In this document: positions 34,544-42,802 of the stretch, one piece after another
Layout: every line of letters starts with the position of its first letter
Position numbering within the stretch: the stretch's first letter is position 1
NCBI RefSeq assembly: GCF_001295975.1
Contig: NZ_LJHU01000131.1
Location: 1 to 42,863, forward strand
Origin: Brevundimonas sp. AAP58
GTDB taxonomy: Bacteria > Pseudomonadota > Alphaproteobacteria > Caulobacterales > Caulobacteraceae
DNA: 42,863 nucleotides
Direction of reading: 5' to 3'
Made by a program: the position numbers and the translations under genes
The notes under the pieces: generated by a model
What the model was told of the DNA's origin: nothing
The model's input: only the letters and a program-made list of their open reading frames with translations
Databases searched by the model: none

Positions 34544-34831
34544 ATGACCGATCTGAACCCCGCCCTGAACGCCGAAGACATCGTCGACGACGGTGACATG
34601 ACCCGAACGCTCGACGTCGAGGGTGACCGCCTTCTGGTGGAAGGCGAGCAGCGCGCCTTCGCCCGCGAGCGGGGCCTGCGGCAGGCCCTGCGCAGCGATA
34701 TCGAGACCGGACGCTACTGGGCGCGCGACCGTGCGAGCCGTGCCCGGACAGCGATCGAGGACCAGCCGCTCAAGGCGACGCTCTATGCGCTGGGCGTCGG
34801 TGTGATGATCGGGATCCTGCTGCGCCGTTGA
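34544..34831 (+). CDS. DUF883/ElaB-YqjD-like tail-anchored protein
   Basis: The protein has 95 residues. The ATG at 34544 has AAGGAG six bases upstream. It has a charged helical body (EGEQRAFARERGLRQALRSDIETGRYWARDRA) and a short C-terminal membrane helix with the usual ending (ATLYALGVGVMIGILLRR). This layout is that of ElaB/YqjD proteins, which are tail-anchored in the inner membrane and, in E. coli, bind ribosomes in stationary phase. The sequence match is loose, so the family call is by architecture. It ends three bases before the convergent MBL gene. Confidence 0.7.
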   Translation: MTDLNPALNAEDIVDDGDMTRTLDVEGDRLLVEGEQRAFARERGLRQALRSDIETGRYWARDRASRARTAIEDQPLKATLYALGVGVMIGILLRR

Positions 34832-34834
34832 GGC

Positions 34835-35548
34835 CTAAGCCGGACCGGACGCCGCCCGCGCCGGCGGCGTTCCGGCCACCGCCCGATCCGAGACGAAGGG
34901 ATTGGTCCGCCGCTCCTCGCCGAAGGTCGAATGCGGGCCGTGCCCCGGCACGAAGGTGACGTCGTCGCCCAGCGGCCAGAGCTTGTCGATGACGGACCGG
35001 ATCAGGGCGTCGGGGTCGCCGCGCGGGAAGTCGGTTCGCCCGACCGAGCCCTTGAACAGGACGTCGCCCACCTGAGCGAAACGGGCCTGTTCGTTGAAGA
35101 AGATCACATGGCCCGGCGTGTGGCCGGGGCAGTGGCGGACGGCCCAGCGGGTTTCGCCCAACGACAGCTCATCGCCCTCATCCAGCCAGCGGGTCGGGAC
35201 GAAACCGCGCGCCTCGGGCAGGCCGTACATCTGGCCCTGGGCCTCGATGCCGTCGATCCAGAATTGGTCTTCCAGATGCGGGCCGATGATCGGCGCGCCG
35301 GACTTTTCCGCCATCTCGGCTGCGCCACCAGCGTGATCGAGGTGGCCGTGGGTGATCCAGATCTGGTCGAGCGTCAGGCCGCGTCGGGCCACCTCGCCGA
35401 GGATCGCATCGACCGCGCCGCCGGGATCGATCACCGCGGCCTTCATCGTCTTCGTGCACCAGACGGTCGTGCAGTTCTGCTGAAGCGGTGTGACCGGCGT
35501 CACGAACACGCCGACGGGGGAGGGGGAGGAGGTCATGATCAATGACAT
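34835..35548 (-). CDS. MBL-fold metallo-hydrolase, glyoxalase II-like
   Basis: The protein has 237 residues. Metal-binding motifs are intact: THGHLDHAGG (HxHxDH), HCPGHTPGH, GDVLFKGSVGRTD and PGHGPHSTFG. It fits the YcbL/GloB-type subgroup that hydrolyses thioesters such as S-lactoylglutathione; its true substrate is not shown. The N-terminus TPLQQNCTTVWC is typical. The ATG at 35548 is chosen because GGGAGAGG lies just before it; ATG at 35536 is the alternative. The ribosome site is itself part of the large palindromic repeat that begins at 35551, so the repeat supplies the 5' untranslated region. Confidence 0.88.
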   Translation of the reverse strand: MSLIMTSSPSPVGVFVTPVTPLQQNCTTVWCTKTMKAAVIDPGGAVDAILGEVARRGLTLDQIWITHGHLDHAGGAAEMAEKSGAPIIGPHLEDQFWIDGIEAQGQMYGLPEARGFVPTRWLDEGDELSLGETRWAVRHCPGHTPGHVIFFNEQARFAQVGDVLFKGSVGRTDFPRGDPDALIRSVIDKLWPLGDDVTFVPGHGPHSTFGEERRTNPFVSDRAVAGTPPARAASGPA

Positions 35549-35550
35549 AG

Positions 35551-35706
35551 CCTCTCCCTCCCACTTGGGGGAGGGTGGTCGAAGCGAAGCGAAGACCGGG
35601 TGGGGGCGGCCGGGCGAGCTAGACTCCGACCGTCGCGTGCGTCCAGCCTTGCCGCCCCCACCCGGTCGCTGCGCGACCACCCTCGCCCGCCGGGGGAGGG
35701 AGAAGC
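35551..35706. repeat. Large palindromic intergenic repeat (REP/BIME-like)
   Basis: Two inverted arms of about 55-60 bases face each other across a 40-base centre. The left arm (35551-35610) holds CCCTCCC, GGGGGAGGGTGGTCG and GACCGGGTGGGGGCGG. The right arm (35651-35706) holds CCGCCCCCACCCGGTCG, GCGACCACCCTCGCC and CGGGGGAGGGAG. Each arm also has its own small C-run/G-run hairpin at the outer end. The pattern is that of the mobile REP-type elements common in Caulobacterales intergenic regions (from memory). It lies in the 307-base gap between the MBL gene and tig, which otherwise holds no recognisable gene. Confidence 0.78.
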
Positions 35707-35855
35707 TCTGGCCGTCCCCCGCGTTGACCTTTCGGCCCTGTCTCGACATAAGGGCGGGCTTCGAGACGCCGCTCCGGATGGGGCGGCCTCTTTTCGTTTA
35801 TCCCTCCCGCCGCGCGCGCCTGATTCGGCGCCGCCCCAGAGCGTCAGATCCGTCC

Positions 35856-37199
35856 ATGCAAGTCGTCCAGAAATCCACCGAAGGCCTGAGCCGCGTCATC
35901 GCCGTGACCATCCCGGCCGCCGACCTGACCGCCCGCCTGGACGCCAAGGCCGCCGAGATCGCGCCGAAGATGAAGCTGAAGGGCTTCCGCCCGGGCAAGG
36001 TGCCAGTGTCGCACGTCAAGAAGTCGTTCGGCCGCGACATGATGGGCGAGATCGTCAACGACGCCATCAACGAAAGCAGCCAGAAGGCGCTGGACGAGGC
36101 CAAGGTGCGCCCCGCCGCCCCCGCCGAGATGAAGCTGACGTCCGACATGGACAAGGTGCTCGCCGGCTCCGACGACCTCGCCTACGAAATGGCGCTGGAG
36201 GTCATGCCCGACTTCGAGCCGGTCGATCCCAAGACGCTGAAGCTGGAGCGCCCGGTCTATGAAGCTTCCGACGCCGATCTGGACGAGGCGCTGAAGGAGC
36301 TCGCCGGTCAGGCCAAGTCCTACGAGGACAAGAAGGGCAAGACGGTCAAGGCCGCCGAGGGCGACCAGCTGACCATCGACTTCCTGGGCAAGCTGGACGG
36401 CGTGCCGTTCGACGGCGGCGCCGCCGAGGACGCGGACCTGGTGATCGGCTCGGGCCGCTTCATCCCCGGCTTCGAAGAGCAGCTGAAGGGCGCCAAGGTC
36501 GGCGAGGAAAAGACCATCGAGGTCACTTTCCCCGAGGACTATCAGGCCAAGAACCTGGCCGGGAAGCTGGCCACCTTCGACGTCAAGGTGAAGGCCATCA
36601 AGGCCGAGGCCGAGACGACCGTCGATGACGAATTCGCTCAGCGCATCGGGCTGGAGAGCCTGGACAAGCTCAAGGACCTCCTGCGTCAGAACCTGAACCA
36701 GCAGTACGCCGGCGCCGCCCGCTTCAAGCTGAAGCGCGCCCTGCTGGACGCTCTGGACGCCGCCCACAGCTTCGACCTGCCGCCCAAGATGGTCGAGGCC
36801 GAGTTCGACGGCATCTGGAAGCAGGTCGAGGCTGACAAGGAAGCCGGCCGCCTGACGCCCGAGGACGCCAAGAAGTCCGACAAGAAGCTCAAGGAAGAAT
36901 ACAGGAAGATCGCCGAGCGCCGCGTTCGCCTGGGTCTGGTGCTGGCCGAGATCGGCCGGGCCAACAACGTCGGCGTCTCCGATCAGGAGCTGAACCAGGC
37001 CATCATGCAGGAAGCCCGCAACTATCCGGGCCAGGAGAAGGCGGTGCTGGACTTCTATCGCCAGAACCCCGGCGCGGCCGCCCAGATGCGCGCCCCGATC
37101 TATGAGGAGAAGGTCTGCGACCTGATCTTCACCCTGGCCGAGGTCAAGGACACGCCGATCTCCAAGGAGGATCTGCTCAAGGACGAGGACGAGGGCTGA
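35856..37199 (+). CDS. tig: Trigger factor
   Basis: The protein has 447 residues. It is a ribosome-bound chaperone and peptidyl-prolyl isomerase that folds nascent chains. The ribosome-docking signature GFRPGKVP is near residue 47. The FKBP-type domain is at about 160-245 (GDQLTIDFLGKLDGVPFDGG, LVIGSGRFIPGFEEQLKG, VTFPEDYQ), and the helical C-terminal arms follow (FDLPPKMVEAEFDGIWKQV, VRLGLVLAEIGRANNVGVSD). The ATG at 35856 gives the normal MQVVQKSTEGLSR start. The frame is open far upstream, but that part covers the repeat. There is no clear Shine-Dalgarno sequence. clpP lies 2.4 kb downstream, with three inserted genes between. Confidence 0.96.
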   Translation: MQVVQKSTEGLSRVIAVTIPAADLTARLDAKAAEIAPKMKLKGFRPGKVPVSHVKKSFGRDMMGEIVNDAINESSQKALDEAKVRPAAPAEMKLTSDMDKVLAGSDDLAYEMALEVMPDFEPVDPKTLKLERPVYEASDADLDEALKELAGQAKSYEDKKGKTVKAAEGDQLTIDFLGKLDGVPFDGGAAEDADLVIGSGRFIPGFEEQLKGAKVGEEKTIEVTFPEDYQAKNLAGKLATFDVKVKAIKAEAETTVDDEFAQRIGLESLDKLKDLLRQNLNQQYAGAARFKLKRALLDALDAAHSFDLPPKMVEAEFDGIWKQVEADKEAGRLTPEDAKKSDKKLKEEYRKIAERRVRLGLVLAEIGRANNVGVSDQELNQAIMQEARNYPGQEKAVLDFYRQNPGAAAQMRAPIYEEKVCDLIFTLAEVKDTPISKEDLLKDEDEG

Positions 37200-37326
37200 T
37201 CTGAGCCTTCGACCTCGGGCTCCGGCCCTCTGTGACGCCGGCGTAATGATGCGCCCAACGGTTGTCATCAATCTCCGTTAGCGAACCGCCATCGGCTGCA
37301 CACTGTGGCCCCCCGGGGAGGCGTTC

Positions 37327-38244
37327 ATGTCTTTTTCAGTGGCCCTGTTAGCGGCGATCGGGGCGTTTCAGGCCGTTCCGCAAGAGACCGCCGATCCTGA
37401 CGCCCTACCCGACGTCGTGGTCGAGGGGCGCAGGCTCGACGAGGCGACCCGCGACTTTGTCGGTCAGGTCGCCGCTCCTCCCAGAGGCCGGGGGCTTGCG
37501 CTCTGGCGAGGTCGCCTGTGCGTGGGCGCGGTCGGTTTTCAGCGGGAAGCGGGCCAGTATCTGGTCGACCGCGTTTCCACCGTCGCCGAGGATCTGGGCG
37601 TCGATATCGGCGATCCGGGATGTACGCCCAACGTCATCATCGCCGGTGCGGAGGATGGTCAGGCGATGGCGCGCGAGCTGGTAGGCCGTGAGCGTCGGGC
37701 CTTCGACACCAACATCTCCGGCGCGAACCGTCCTGATGGTGCTCTCGAGGACTTCATCGGTTCGACGCGCCCGATCCGCTGGTGGCACGTCAGCCTGCCA
37801 ATCGACTCAGAGACTGGGGCCCCGGCCGTCCGCATCCCCGGTCAATGCACCGGCAGTTGCGACAGCATCTACGACTACGCCCCGACCCTCGCCGTGAATG
37901 CCGCGTCCCGGCTGAACAGCCAGATCCGGGACGACCTGCAGAAGGTCATCGTCGTTATCGACGTCGACGCCCTGGGCAATGCCAGCTTCACCCAGATCGC
38001 GGACTACGTGTCCATGATCGCCCTGGCCCAGGTCGATCCCCAGGCCGACACGCGCGGTTTCAATACCATCCTGAACCTGTTCCAGCCGACCGTGGCGGTG
38101 GACGAATACCTGACCGACTGGGACCTCGCCTATCTGCGCGGCCTCTATTCCGCCGACCAGACCGAGGTCGACGGCCGTCGCAACGCGCGCGCTGTCGCCG
38201 ACGCCATGGCCGACGCCCGGCTGGACGCCCCCGAGGCCTACTAG
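37327..38244 (+). CDS. Secreted protein of unknown family, tandem paralog A (WWH/LTDWD motifs)
   Basis: The protein has 305 residues. GGGGAGG lies five bases before the ATG. The hydrophobic N-terminus (FSVALLAAIGAFQAVPQ) is a probable signal. Shared blocks with the gene at 38527 are DVVVEGRRL, APPRGRGLALWRGRLCVG, IRWWHVSLPIDSETGAPAV, NAASRLNSQIRDDLQKVIV, QIADYVSMIALAQVDPQAD, ILNLF and LTDWDLAYLRGLY. The final LTxWDxxxLxxLY block recalls DUF2927-type secreted proteins, and the ETGA/RxPG block recalls nothing I can name. Cys residues around RLCVG and DPGCTPN probably pair; this copy has an extra CTGSC. Its function is unknown. It converges with a small Cys-rich gene four bases away. Confidence 0.78.
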   Translation: MSFSVALLAAIGAFQAVPQETADPDALPDVVVEGRRLDEATRDFVGQVAAPPRGRGLALWRGRLCVGAVGFQREAGQYLVDRVSTVAEDLGVDIGDPGCTPNVIIAGAEDGQAMARELVGRERRAFDTNISGANRPDGALEDFIGSTRPIRWWHVSLPIDSETGAPAVRIPGQCTGSCDSIYDYAPTLAVNAASRLNSQIRDDLQKVIVVIDVDALGNASFTQIADYVSMIALAQVDPQADTRGFNTILNLFQPTVAVDEYLTDWDLAYLRGLYSADQTEVDGRRNARAVADAMADARLDAPEAY

Positions 38245-38248
38245 GCGG

Positions 38249-38443
38249 TCAACAGGTTTCGTTGGCGCAGGAAGCCGCGCAGTAGGCGGTACCTTCGCCA
38301 CGCCCTAGGCATAGGTGGTAGTAGGTCCAATAACACTCGTCCTCAATGCACGTCTGGGCCTGAACTGGCGCTGTTGATGCCGGGGCCACAAGAGCTGCAC
38401 CAGCCACCGCGAGCGCAAGTACAGTCGAACGGATGAACTTCAT
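38249..38443 (-). CDS. Small secreted Cys-rich protein
   Basis: The protein has 64 residues. The ATG at 38443 has GGAGG five bases upstream; a second ATG four codons earlier is less well placed. The signal peptide is clear (FIRSTVLALAVAGAALVAPAS, cleavage near VQAQ). The mature part is only about 34 residues with six Cys (32, 37, 45, 55, 59, 64): CIEDECYWTYYHLC then CAASCANETC. It is probably a disulfide-tight periplasmic or secreted peptide. The family is not recognised. It lies on the opposite strand between two paralogous genes and shares an 83-base AT-rich divergent promoter region with the second. Confidence 0.72.
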   Translation of the reverse strand: MKFIRSTVLALAVAGAALVAPASTAPVQAQTCIEDECYWTYYHLCLGRGEGTAYCAASCANETC

Positions 38444-38526
38444 AGCGTCCTCCATGAGTGACCATGCCGTGTTGCGCTATCGATTTTTTCAACTTCCGGT
38501 TTGTTCGACCTAGCTAAGGTGATGGC
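38444..38526. promoter_or_regulatory. Divergent intergenic region between the Cys-rich gene and paralog B
   Basis: This 83-base region is AT-rich relative to the window (a T-run CGATTTTTTCAAC in the middle) and separates two divergent starts. TTGAAA on the minus strand and TTGCGC on the plus strand could serve as -35 elements, but no convincing -10 partner was seen. Promoter function is inferred from position. Confidence 0.35.
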
Positions 38527-39483
38527 ATGAGGTGCTGCCCGGGCAGGCTGGGCGTTGTGGTCGCGGCTTGGGTCTTGGCTTGTGGGGTCGCGTCACATGT
38601 GCACGCTCAGTCAGCCGTCCAGCAGGCCCCGGCGACCGTCGATGACGTCGTCGTCGAGGGCGTCCGACTTCGCGAGCGTGCAGAGACCTTCGTTGATCGT
38701 GCAGCAGCGCCTGCTCGGGGCCGGGGTCTCGGTCGCTGGCAGGGGCGTGTCTGCGCCGCTGTGGTCAATCTGCGCGCGGAGATCGCTCGCCCCATCGTCG
38801 AGCGGGTATCCGACATGGCGGCTGGCCTTGGCCTTCGGATCGGGGGCGACGGCTGTGACGCGAACGTAGTGATCGTGTTCGCCGCCGACGCCACGGCCAT
38901 GGTCGGAACCTTAGCAGAGGAACGACGTCGCGCGTTTCGGCCGGGAACCAGCGGGCTCGAACGAGGCGAGCGCGCTTTTCAGGCATTTTTGAACGGCGAC
39001 CGTCCCGTGCGCTGGTGGCACCTCAGCATGCCCGTCGACGCGGAGACGGGTGCTCGAGCGACACGCCTGCCTGGAGACATAAGGTCAGGCGGCGCCCCGT
39101 CAGCTCCCTATGTCTCGACCATTGCCTCTCGCCTGAACACACAGGTCCGAGATGACATCTTCAAGGCCCTGATCTTCGTGGACATCGATCAACTCCACGA
39201 TGTCACGGCGGCCCAGCTTGCCGACTATCTGGCCCTCGTGGCCCTCGCGCAGATCGATCCCGAAGCCGAGCTCGTCGGCTACGATAGCATCCTGAACCTG
39301 TTCGTCGAGCGGTCGGGTGCGCCCGATGGGCTGACCGATTGGGACCGCAGCTTCCTCGAGGCGCTGTACACGACCCTGGATGAGCCGCAGGGACCACAGA
39401 ACGCCGCAGCCCAGGCCGATGCGGTAGCGGGTGCCCTCGCGCGCCGGCGCGAGGCAGACCGGACGACGTCTACGCCGGACTGA
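38527..39483 (+). CDS. Secreted protein of unknown family, tandem paralog B (WWH/LTDWD motifs)
   Basis: The protein has 318 residues. AAGG lies seven bases before the ATG. The signal peptide is [20 protein letters not shown]. It shares with paralog A the blocks [91 protein letters not shown] and [13 protein letters not shown]. It lacks the CTGSC insertion. The C-terminus is a polar tail. As with paralog A, the catalytic or binding role is unknown. It ends 88 bases before clpP, which has its own weak ribosome site. Confidence 0.78.
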   Translation: MRCCPGRLGVVVAAWVLACGVASHVHAQSAVQQAPATVDDVVVEGVRLRERAETFVDRAAAPARGRGLGRWQGRVCAAVVNLRAEIARPIVERVSDMAAGLGLRIGGDGCDANVVIVFAADATAMVGTLAEERRRAFRPGTSGLERGERAFQAFLNGDRPVRWWHLSMPVDAETGARATRLPGDIRSGGAPSAPYVSTIASRLNTQVRDDIFKALIFVDIDQLHDVTAAQLADYLALVALAQIDPEAELVGYDSILNLFVERSGAPDGLTDWDRSFLEALYTTLDEPQGPQNAAAQADAVAGALARRREADRTTSTPD

Positions 39484-39571
39484 GCGTCTTGCGCACCGGC
39501 GGGTGTGTGGCGATATGCTGGACACAAGGCGGCGGCCGTTTCGAGTCGCGCCAGTCCATCAGCGAGATCCT

Positions 39572-40216
39572 ATGACGCGCGACCCCCTCGACCTCATCTC
39601 GAACAACCTCGTCCCCATGGTGGTGGAGCAGTCCAGCCGGGGGGAGCGGGCGTTCGACATCTTCTCGCGCCTGCTGCGCGAGCGGATCATCTTCCTGACC
39701 GGGCCGTTCGAGGACGGCATGGCCAGCCTGATCTGCGCCCAGCTGCTGTTCCTGGAATCGGAGAACCCCAAGAAGGAAATCTCCATGTACATCAACAGCC
39801 CTGGCGGCCAGGTGTCGTCGGCGCTCGCGATCTACGACACCATGCAGTACATCAAGTCGCCGGTTTCGACGGTGGTCATGGGCATGGCGGCCTCGGCCGG
39901 CTCCCTGATCCTGACGGCGGGCGAGGCGGGCCAGCGCATCGCCCTTCCGAACGCACGCGTCATGGTGCACCAGCCGTCCGGCGGCTTCCGTGGCCAGGCC
40001 TCGGACATCGAGCGTCACGCCGAGGACATCCGCTACACCAAGCGCCGCCTGAACGAGATCTACGTCAAGCACACCGGCCGGACCTATGAGGAGGTCGAGA
40101 CGACCCTGGACCGCGACCACTTCATGAGCGCGGAAGAGGCCAAGGCCTGGGGCATCGTCGACCACGTCTACGACCGCCGCGAGCAGGCCGACGAAGACGG
40201 CGTCAAGACGGTCTGA
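39572..40216 (+). CDS. clpP: ATP-dependent Clp protease proteolytic subunit
   Basis: The protein has 214 residues. The catalytic triad is Ser108 (in GMAASAGS), His133 (in VMVHQPSGG) and Asp182 (in LDRDHFM). [13 protein letters not shown] entry [34 protein letters not shown] and [17 protein letters not shown] are standard. It assembles as a tetradecamer and works with ClpX or ClpA. In Caulobacter it is essential for cell-cycle proteolysis (CtrA, McpA, others). The start ATG at 39572 gives the normal N-terminus ([15 protein letters not shown]). The frame is open further upstream, but that stretch overlaps paralog B. Confidence 0.97.
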   Translation: MTRDPLDLISNNLVPMVVEQSSRGERAFDIFSRLLRERIIFLTGPFEDGMASLICAQLLFLESENPKKEISMYINSPGGQVSSALAIYDTMQYIKSPVSTVVMGMAASAGSLILTAGEAGQRIALPNARVMVHQPSGGFRGQASDIERHAEDIRYTKRRLNEIYVKHTGRTYEEVETTLDRDHFMSAEEAKAWGIVDHVYDRREQADEDGVKTV

Positions 40217-40230
40217 GGCCGACGTAAGCG

Positions 40231-40554
40231 GTGGCGCAGTCCACGCGAGACCAGTCCGGAACCCTCGAGGTGGAGGGTGAAACCTACGTCTGGGAGCTGC
40301 GCCGCCAGCCGCGTCCGGTCGCCGGTGGCGGCTGGGAGGGCGTGGCCGTCAGCCTGCGCCATCAGGACTTCAAGCGCGAAGCCATCGTGCAGTTCCCGCC
40401 GCCGTTGCGTCCCAACGGGCGGCCGGACGTGGAGAAGCAGAAGGTCGACCTCGACGCGGTCCGCAATGCGGTGACGGCCGCCATCGAAGCGGGCTGGGAC
40501 CCCGCCTCGCGCGGCAAGGCCGTGGTGTTCGATGTCGACGCCGAGGGGCGCTGA
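40231..40554 (+). CDS. Small conserved protein of unknown function downstream of clpP
   Basis: The protein has 107 residues. The start is GTG at 40231, 14 bases after the clpP stop, so co-transcription is likely. The recognisable core is GTLEVEGETYVWELRRQPRP, GWEGVAVSLRHQDFKREAIVQFPPP and VRNAVTAAIEAGWDPASRGKAVVFDVD. It reads as a small alpha-beta protein without signal peptide, cysteines or metal motif, probably cytoplasmic. It is not a recognised family to me. It converges with the HAD gene six bases away. Confidence 0.75.
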   Translation: MAQSTRDQSGTLEVEGETYVWELRRQPRPVAGGGWEGVAVSLRHQDFKREAIVQFPPPLRPNGRPDVEKQKVDLDAVRNAVTAAIEAGWDPASRGKAVVFDVDAEGR

Positions 40555-40560
40555 TCCGGG

Positions 40561-41208
40561 CTAAGGGCGGCCCTTGAAGACGCGAAACCCCGCGTGATCA
40601 GCGATCTGCAGCATCTCAGTGTCGCCGGAGGTGTCGCCGTACGCCGCCGCCAGCCGCAGGTCAGCGCCATAGGCCGCGTAGAGCCGCCGAACCTTCTCTT
40701 CGCCCCGACAGTTGGGGCTCTCGAAGTGGCCGGTGAGTCGATCCTCGGCGTCGAACGTCAGTTCCGTCCCCAACAACCCGTCGGCACCCAGCCTGCGCGC
40801 GAACGGCGCGACCGTCAGGGCAGGGGAGGCCGTGACGATGACCCGGTGTGCGCCCTTCGCGCCCCAGTCCGCCCAGGTCTTGAGCGCATCCGGCCGCATC
40901 AGCTTGGTCCACGCCCGCGCCGCATAGGCCTCGGCGTCGGCCTCCAGCTCGGCACGACTGATCCCTTGCAGGAACTCCTTCACCGCCGCAGCCTTGATCG
41001 CGCCCCGGTCGCGGTCTCGGGCATAGGCTGCCGTCGCCGGGGCCAGACGAACGAGACCCAGCGCCCAACGCCGGCGCCCTGCCCGCTGTCTCAGAAAGCT
41101 CGTGAAACTGTCCCGGACCGTCAGGGTGCCGTCGAAGTCGAACGCGACGATCGGCTGGCCGGGAGCGGGGGGCTGGCGAAGGCCCGGCGCGGCCCCCATC
41201 TCAGTCAT
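40561..41208 (-). CDS. HAD-IB family phosphatase
   Basis: The protein has 215 residues. HAD motif I is AFDFDGTLTVRD (nucleophile Asp), motif II is HRVIVTASP and motif III/IV is AAYGDTSGDTEML. The helical cap between motif I and II (FLRQRAGRRRWALGLVRLAPATAAY) is that of the subfamily IB, which includes phosphoserine phosphatase-like and lipid-phosphate (PgpC-like) enzymes. The ending HAGFRVFKGRP is typical of those. The substrate is undecided. The ATG at 41208 is used; a TTG three codons upstream also opens the frame. It is divergent from clpX across 195 bases. Confidence 0.87.
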   Translation of the reverse strand: MTEMGAAPGLRQPPAPGQPIVAFDFDGTLTVRDSFTSFLRQRAGRRRWALGLVRLAPATAAYARDRDRGAIKAAAVKEFLQGISRAELEADAEAYAARAWTKLMRPDALKTWADWGAKGAHRVIVTASPALTVAPFARRLGADGLLGTELTFDAEDRLTGHFESPNCRGEEKVRRLYAAYGADLRLAAAYGDTSGDTEMLQIADHAGFRVFKGRP

Positions 41209-41344
41209 GCGCCGCAATCCCCGTCATGTCTGTCGCGTCCATCGAACCATCCCCGGCGAAGCCTGTTTCGGCCCCGAATACGGGGTTGTGGCGGCGCTCC
41301 GGATGGGGGATTGTCATTTTTTGAATATCTTCGCGTCCATAGTG

Positions 41345-41357
41345 GTGGAATCAACGC
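41345..41357 (+). promoter_or_regulatory. 13-base sequence GTGGAATCAACGC upstream of clpX
   Basis: The sequence lies 47-59 bases before the clpX start and recurs exactly at 42803-42815, beyond the clpX terminator. The repeat is seen directly; a regulatory role is inference. Confidence 0.35.
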
Positions 41358-41403
41358 GAAGGAAGCGCGTTCCCTCCCCGGAACGTGAGAGTGAGAAGGG
41401 TCC

Positions 41404-42669
41404 ATGACCAAAGCCGCCGGCACCGACGCCAAGTCGACGCTCTACTGCTCCTTCTGCGGGAAGAGCCAGCACGAGGTGCGAAAGCTCATCGCCGGACCGA
41501 CCGTGTTCATCTGCGACGAGTGCGTCGAGCTGTGCATGGACATCATCCGCGAAGAGCACAAGATCGGCTTCGTCAAGTCCAAGGACGGTGTCCCGACGCC
41601 CAAGGAAATCCGCGAGGTCCTGGACGACTACGTCATCGGCCAGAGCCACGCCAAGAAGGTCCTCTCGGTCGCGGTCCACAACCACTACAAGCGCCTGAAC
41701 CACGCGACGAAGAACAACGACGTCGAACTGGCCAAGTCCAACATCATGCTGATCGGGCCGACCGGCTCGGGCAAGACGCTCTTGGCCCAGACGCTGGCGC
41801 GCATCATCGACGTGCCCTTCACCATGGCCGACGCCACGACCCTGACCGAGGCGGGCTATGTCGGCGAGGACGTCGAGAACATCATCCTGAAGCTGCTTCA
41901 GGCGTCGGACTACAACGTCGAGCGGGCCCAGCGAGGCATTGTCTACATCGACGAGATCGACAAGATTTCGCGCAAGTCCGACAACCCCTCCATCACCCGC
42001 GACGTCTCGGGCGAGGGCGTGCAGCAGGCCCTGCTGAAGATCATGGAGGGCACTGTCGCCTCCGTGCCCCCGCAGGGCGGCCGCAAGCATCCCCAGCAGG
42101 AGTTCCTGCAGGTCGACACGGCCAACATCCTGTTCATCGTCGGCGGCGCCTTCGCGGGGCTGGAGAAGGTGATCTCCGCGCGCGGCCAGGGCGCCTCGAT
42201 CGGCTTCGGCGCCAAGGTGAAGGAAGTCGATGAGCGCCGGACGGGCGACATCCTGAAAGGCGTGGAGCCCGATGACCTGATGCGCTTCGGCCTGATCCCG
42301 GAGTTCATCGGCCGTCTACCGGTCCTGGCGACCCTGGAAGATCTGGACGAGGCGGCTCTGGTCAAGATCCTGACCGAGCCCAAGAACGCCCTGATCAAGC
42401 AGTACAAGCGCCTGTTCGAGATGGAGAACGTCGGCCTGACCTTCACCGACGACGCCCTGTCGGCGGTGGCCAAGAAGGCGATCACGCGCAAGACCGGCGC
42501 GCGCGGCCTGCGCTCCATCCTGGAGGGCATCCTGCTCGAGACCATGTTCGAACTGCCGACCTTCGACGGTGTCGAGGAGGTTGTGGTCAACGCCGAGGTC
42601 ATCGAAGGCAAGGCTCAGCCTCTGCTCATCTATGCCGAGAAGAAGAAGGCGGCGGACGGCGCGGCCTGA
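41404..42669 (+). CDS. clpX: ATP-dependent Clp protease ATPase subunit ClpX
   Basis: The protein has 421 residues. The N-terminal zinc-binding domain has [11 protein letters not shown] and ICDECVELC (four Cys). Walker A is GPTGSGKT, the pore loop GYVGE, Walker [12 protein letters not shown] and sensor 2 GARGLRSIL. It unfolds substrates and feeds them to ClpP. AAGGG is just upstream of the ATG. A strong terminator follows 23 bases after the stop. The order tig, clpP, clpX is as usual, but here clpP and clpX are split by a small gene and an opposite-strand HAD gene. In many alphaproteobacteria lon follows next, just outside the window. Confidence 0.98.
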   Translation: MTKAAGTDAKSTLYCSFCGKSQHEVRKLIAGPTVFICDECVELCMDIIREEHKIGFVKSKDGVPTPKEIREVLDDYVIGQSHAKKVLSVAVHNHYKRLNHATKNNDVELAKSNIMLIGPTGSGKTLLAQTLARIIDVPFTMADATTLTEAGYVGEDVENIILKLLQASDYNVERAQRGIVYIDEIDKISRKSDNPSITRDVSGEGVQQALLKIMEGTVASVPPQGGRKHPQQEFLQVDTANILFIVGGAFAGLEKVISARGQGASIGFGAKVKEVDERRTGDILKGVEPDDLMRFGLIPEFIGRLPVLATLEDLDEAALVKILTEPKNALIKQYKRLFEMENVGLTFTDDALSAVAKKAITRKTGARGLRSILEGILLETMFELPTFDGVEEVVVNAEVIEGKAQPLLIYAEKKKAADGAA

Positions 42670-42692
42670 AACCGACCGGCGCTGAAGTGACG

Positions 42693-42720
42693 AGGGCCCC
42701 CGGAGCGATCCGGGGGCCCT
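42693..42720 (+). terminator. Terminator after clpX
   Basis: AGGGCCCCCGGA pairs perfectly over 12 bases with TCCGGGGGCCCT across the loop GCGA, followed by TCGTCTTCC. It lies 23 bases after the clpX stop and is the strongest hairpin of the region. Confidence 0.85.
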
Positions 42721-42725
42721 TCGTC

Positions 42726-42756
42726 TTCCTCCCTCCCCGTGCCGGGGAGGGAGGAA
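42726..42756. repeat. C-run/G-run hairpin, possible half-unit of the REP-like element
   Basis: TTCCTCCCTCCCCG and CGGGGAGGGAGGAA form a perfect 14-base stem with a TGC loop directly after the clpX terminator. Its CTCCCTCCCC/GGGGAGGGAG core is like the outer hairpins of the repeat at 35551-35706. It may be a solitary half-element or a second terminator. The region after it to the window end is non-coding as far as seen. Confidence 0.55.
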
Positions 42757-42802
42757 AGCGCGCTGTTTTTCTCAATCATCCAACGACGCCCGGATTTCGT
42801 CA

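Noticed and set aside
41310..41345. Possible heat-shock (sigma-32) promoter upstream of clpX: TTTGAA and CCAT
   Set aside because: The spacing between the elements is too short and the -10 match is only four bases. A sigma-32 site is expected for clpX in some species but is not shown here.
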